From positions 2,294,001 to 2,358,000 of the forward strand of contig NZ_CP133720.1 in NCBI RefSeq assembly GCF_031326225.1: DNA of 64,000 nucleotides, given 5' to 3'. The notes beneath the pieces were generated by a model, which had not been told where the DNA came from, ran no database searches, and saw only the letters and a list, made by a program, of their open reading frames with translations. Source of the stretch: Undibacterium cyanobacteriorum (GTDB lineage Bacteria > Pseudomonadota > Gammaproteobacteria > Burkholderiales > Burkholderiaceae_D). Position numbers and translations under genes: made by a program. Positions 62,270 to 64,000 of this stretch are shown piece by piece; within the stretch, counting starts at the first letter, position 1, and each line of letters begins with the position of its first letter.

Positions 62270-63775
62270 ATGAGTACAGAAACTCCCTCTTCCCATTCCT
62301 TTCCTGAATTTCGCAATCACTTTGCGGAGCTTGGTGACGACTTTTTTGCGCATGTGAAGCCCCAAGCATTGAGTAAGTCCAGAATGGCCTTAGTCAATCA
62401 CACACTTGCTCAAGACCTAGGGTTCACGCCAGAGATTTGCGCATCCGAAAGATTTTTAGAAGTATTTTCTGGTCAAGCAATCGGACCAGGAAGTCGGCCA
62501 CTTGCAGCGGTCTATTCGGGGCACCAATTCGGCGTTTGGGCTGGGCAATTAGGCGACGGTCGCGCCATCCTCTTGGGTGATCTCGCGCATTCGAACCCGA
62601 ATTACCCACGTCAAGAACTGCAGCTCAAAGGGGCTGGCATGACGCCATTCTCACGCATGGGCGATGGTCGCGCCGTCTTACGTTCATCAATTCGCGAGTA
62701 CCTGTGCTCAGAAGCGATGTGCGGCTTAGGCATTCCAACTACACGCGCACTCTGTCTCGCCAGTTCTCCACAATATGCGATGCGTGAACAACCTGAGACA
62801 ACAGCCATTGTCACGCGGGTAGCGCCAAGCTTCGTTCGATTTGGATCTTTCGAACATTGGTACTACAACGGAGAACACGAGAAACTCCAAAGCCTAGCGG
62901 ACTATTGTATTCAGCATTTCTTCCCTGACTTGCTCTCGATAGCAAATCCTTACTATGAATTTCTCAAACGGGTTGTGCAACAAACCGCCGAATTAATCGC
63001 CCATTGGCAAGCGGTCGGCTTTATGCACGGGGTCATGAATACCGACAACATGTCGATTCTCGGTTTGACTCTTGACTACGGCCCGTTCGGCTTTATGGAT
63101 GGTTTCGAGACACAAAAAATTTGCAATCATAGCGATACCCAAGGACGCTACGCCTTCCATATGCAGCCGCGCATCGGACAATGGAATTGCCATGCCTTAG
63201 CACAAGCATTGCTTCCCTTAATTGATGATATCGATGCGGCGCAAGATGCACTTTCACACTATGTACCGAGCTTCGACACCCATCATGAAAAGTTCTTGCG
63301 CGCAAAATTTGGTCTTAAAAGACGTCAAAGTGAAGATGCTCAGCTCTTTGAAACTTGGTTCGAATTACTAGCGGGTAGCGCTAGCGACTATACCTACTGC
63401 TTCCGCGCACTTTCTGATCTTGAATTAAATCAGCCCGATTTCCACAATTCTCAAACCTACCAAAAATTGCGGAACCAAATTTTAGACCGTGATGGATTTG
63501 ATACTTGGTTGAGACACTACCAAAACCGTCTGTCGCTTGAAAATAGTATTGAGACTGAGCGACTCACATCGATGAAACAGCACAATCCCAAATACGTATT
63601 GCGCAACTACTTGGCGCAAGAAGCGATTGAAGCTGCCGAAAAAGGCGATTTTTCAGTGGCAGAGCAATTACACGAGGTACTGAAAAATCCTTTTGACGAA
63701 CAAACAAACTTCGAACGATATGCGGCACTTCCGCCTGATTGGGCCTCACACATTTCTGTAAGTTGTTCTTCTTAA
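62270..63775 (+). CDS. selO: Protein adenylyltransferase SelO (YdiU)
   Basis: Pseudokinase-fold AMP transferase of 501 residues that attaches AMP to proteins, linked to redox defence. PLAAVYSGHQFGVWAGQLGDGRA and QLKGAGMTPFSRMGDGRAVL are N-lobe motifs. GVMNTDNMSILGLTLDYGPFGFMD contains the metal-binding Asn and Asp. The C-terminal SVSCSS matches the conserved cysteine end of the family, where eukaryotes have selenocysteine. It is followed 54 bases later by msrB on the same strand, a pairing seen in other proteobacteria. Confidence 0.95.
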   Translation: MSTETPSSHSFPEFRNHFAELGDDFFAHVKPQALSKSRMALVNHTLAQDLGFTPEICASERFLEVFSGQAIGPGSRPLAAVYSGHQFGVWAGQLGDGRAILLGDLAHSNPNYPRQELQLKGAGMTPFSRMGDGRAVLRSSIREYLCSEAMCGLGIPTTRALCLASSPQYAMREQPETTAIVTRVAPSFVRFGSFEHWYYNGEHEKLQSLADYCIQHFFPDLLSIANPYYEFLKRVVQQTAELIAHWQAVGFMHGVMNTDNMSILGLTLDYGPFGFMDGFETQKICNHSDTQGRYAFHMQPRIGQWNCHALAQALLPLIDDIDAAQDALSHYVPSFDTHHEKFLRAKFGLKRRQSEDAQLFETWFELLAGSASDYTYCFRALSDLELNQPDFHNSQTYQKLRNQILDRDGFDTWLRHYQNRLSLENSIETERLTSMKQHNPKYVLRNYLAQEAIEAAEKGDFSVAEQLHEVLKNPFDEQTNFERYAALPPDWASHISVSCSS

Positions 63776-63829
63776 TTTCGACTAATAATTTTATTTCACT
63801 ACCGAAAATTCAAAGACGGGAGATAGACG

Positions 63830-64000
63830 ATGAAAGTCATCAAAAGTGATGCTGAGTGGCGCGAACAATTATCTGAAATGGAGTACAAAGTCACGCGGCA
63901 AGCGGCGACCGAACGAGCCTTTACCGGGCGTTACTGGGATCACCATGAACATGGCATTTATCATTGCGTCTGTTGCAATACGCCACTGTTCGCCTCGGAC
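63830..64000 (+). CDS. msrB: Peptide-methionine (R)-S-oxide reductase MsrB, N-terminal part (runs off window)
   Basis: The first 57 residues of an MsrB. WREQLSEMEYKVTRQAATERAFTG and YHCVCCNTPLFASD are the standard N-terminal motifs, with the first zinc CxxC pair in CVCC. It reduces methionine-R-sulfoxide in proteins. GGGAG lies seven bases before the ATG. The catalytic cysteine is beyond the window end. It follows selO, both concerned with oxidative stress. Confidence 0.93.
   Translation, partial: MKVIKSDAEWREQLSEMEYKVTRQAATERAFTGRYWDHHEHGIYHCVCCNTPLFASD

Noticed and set aside
1..64000. tRNA or rRNA genes, insertion sequences, prophage genes and CRISPR arrays
   Set aside because: I looked for TPsiC-arm patterns, transposase motifs with terminal repeats, integrases and regularly spaced repeats and saw none. 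A covariance-model search would be more reliable than reading by eye.

Overview
The window looks like a chromosomal segment of a betaproteobacterium of the order Burkholderiales, most likely Oxalobacteraceae (Undibacterium or Herbaspirillum type). This is inferred from gene content and protein character, not from a database search. The pointers are an ImuB/DnaE2 mutasome, a class I PHA locus (phaC-phaB-phaR), the TCA block gntR-sdhCDAB-sdhE-gltA-odhAB-lpdA-zapE with mdh and acnA beside it, smpB divergent from ratA-rnfH, and a QueE with the Burkholderia-type CX14CX2C cluster motif. Nearly all of the window is coding. I saw no tRNA or rRNA genes, insertion sequences, prophage or CRISPR arrays, so this is mostly core genome.

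Layout: 1-4.2 kb, the end of imuB and dnaE2 (translesion synthesis). 4.2-8.6 kb, a minus-strand set with acyl-CoA or lipid flavour (GNAT, SDR, zinc-free MDR oxidoreductase, PaaI-type thioesterase, thiolase). 8.7-11.4 kb, ldcA, tadA, queD and queE. 11.6-15.7 kb, guaB and guaA with a GAF plus degenerate-GGDEF protein between them. 15.9-18.2 kb, a DUF4124 protein, ratA-rnfH and smpB. 18.5-20.6 kb, ompR-envZ. 20.7-25.9 kb, one gene for a 1750-residue coiled-coil protein with a C-terminal membrane anchor. 26-29 kb, a methionine-type aminotransferase, a small exported protein and zapE. 29-47.6 kb, the TCA-cycle supercluster. 47.7-51.3 kb, small genes, metC and rimO. 51.4-54.8 kb, PHA synthesis. 55-58.9 kb, pgeF, rluD, bamD and yaaA. 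59-64 kb, a PIN-domain protein, cheZ-cheA, selO and the start of msrB.

How the parts fit: the TCA block encodes citrate synthase, aconitase, 2-oxoglutarate dehydrogenase (E1, E2, E3), succinate dehydrogenase with its flavinylation factor, and malate dehydrogenase. A GntR/UTRA regulator lies between the sdh operon and divergent mdh, with perfect palindromes in both flanking intergenic regions. The PHA genes use acetyl-CoA and reducing power. No phaA is adjacent, so the thiolase at 7.4-8.6 kb or another one must supply acetoacetyl-CoA.

The observations most worth following are: (1) the giant tail-anchored coiled-coil protein, which matches no family I can name; (2) the I-site-bearing, catalytically degenerate GGDEF protein inside the GMP-synthesis gene run; (3) three mutually exclusive RNA pairings ending in an intrinsic terminator between phaB and phaR, laid out like an attenuator; and (4) the 18-bp perfect palindrome between gntR and mdh. 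All functional statements rest on reading motifs by eye. Promoter calls are low-confidence consensus matches.
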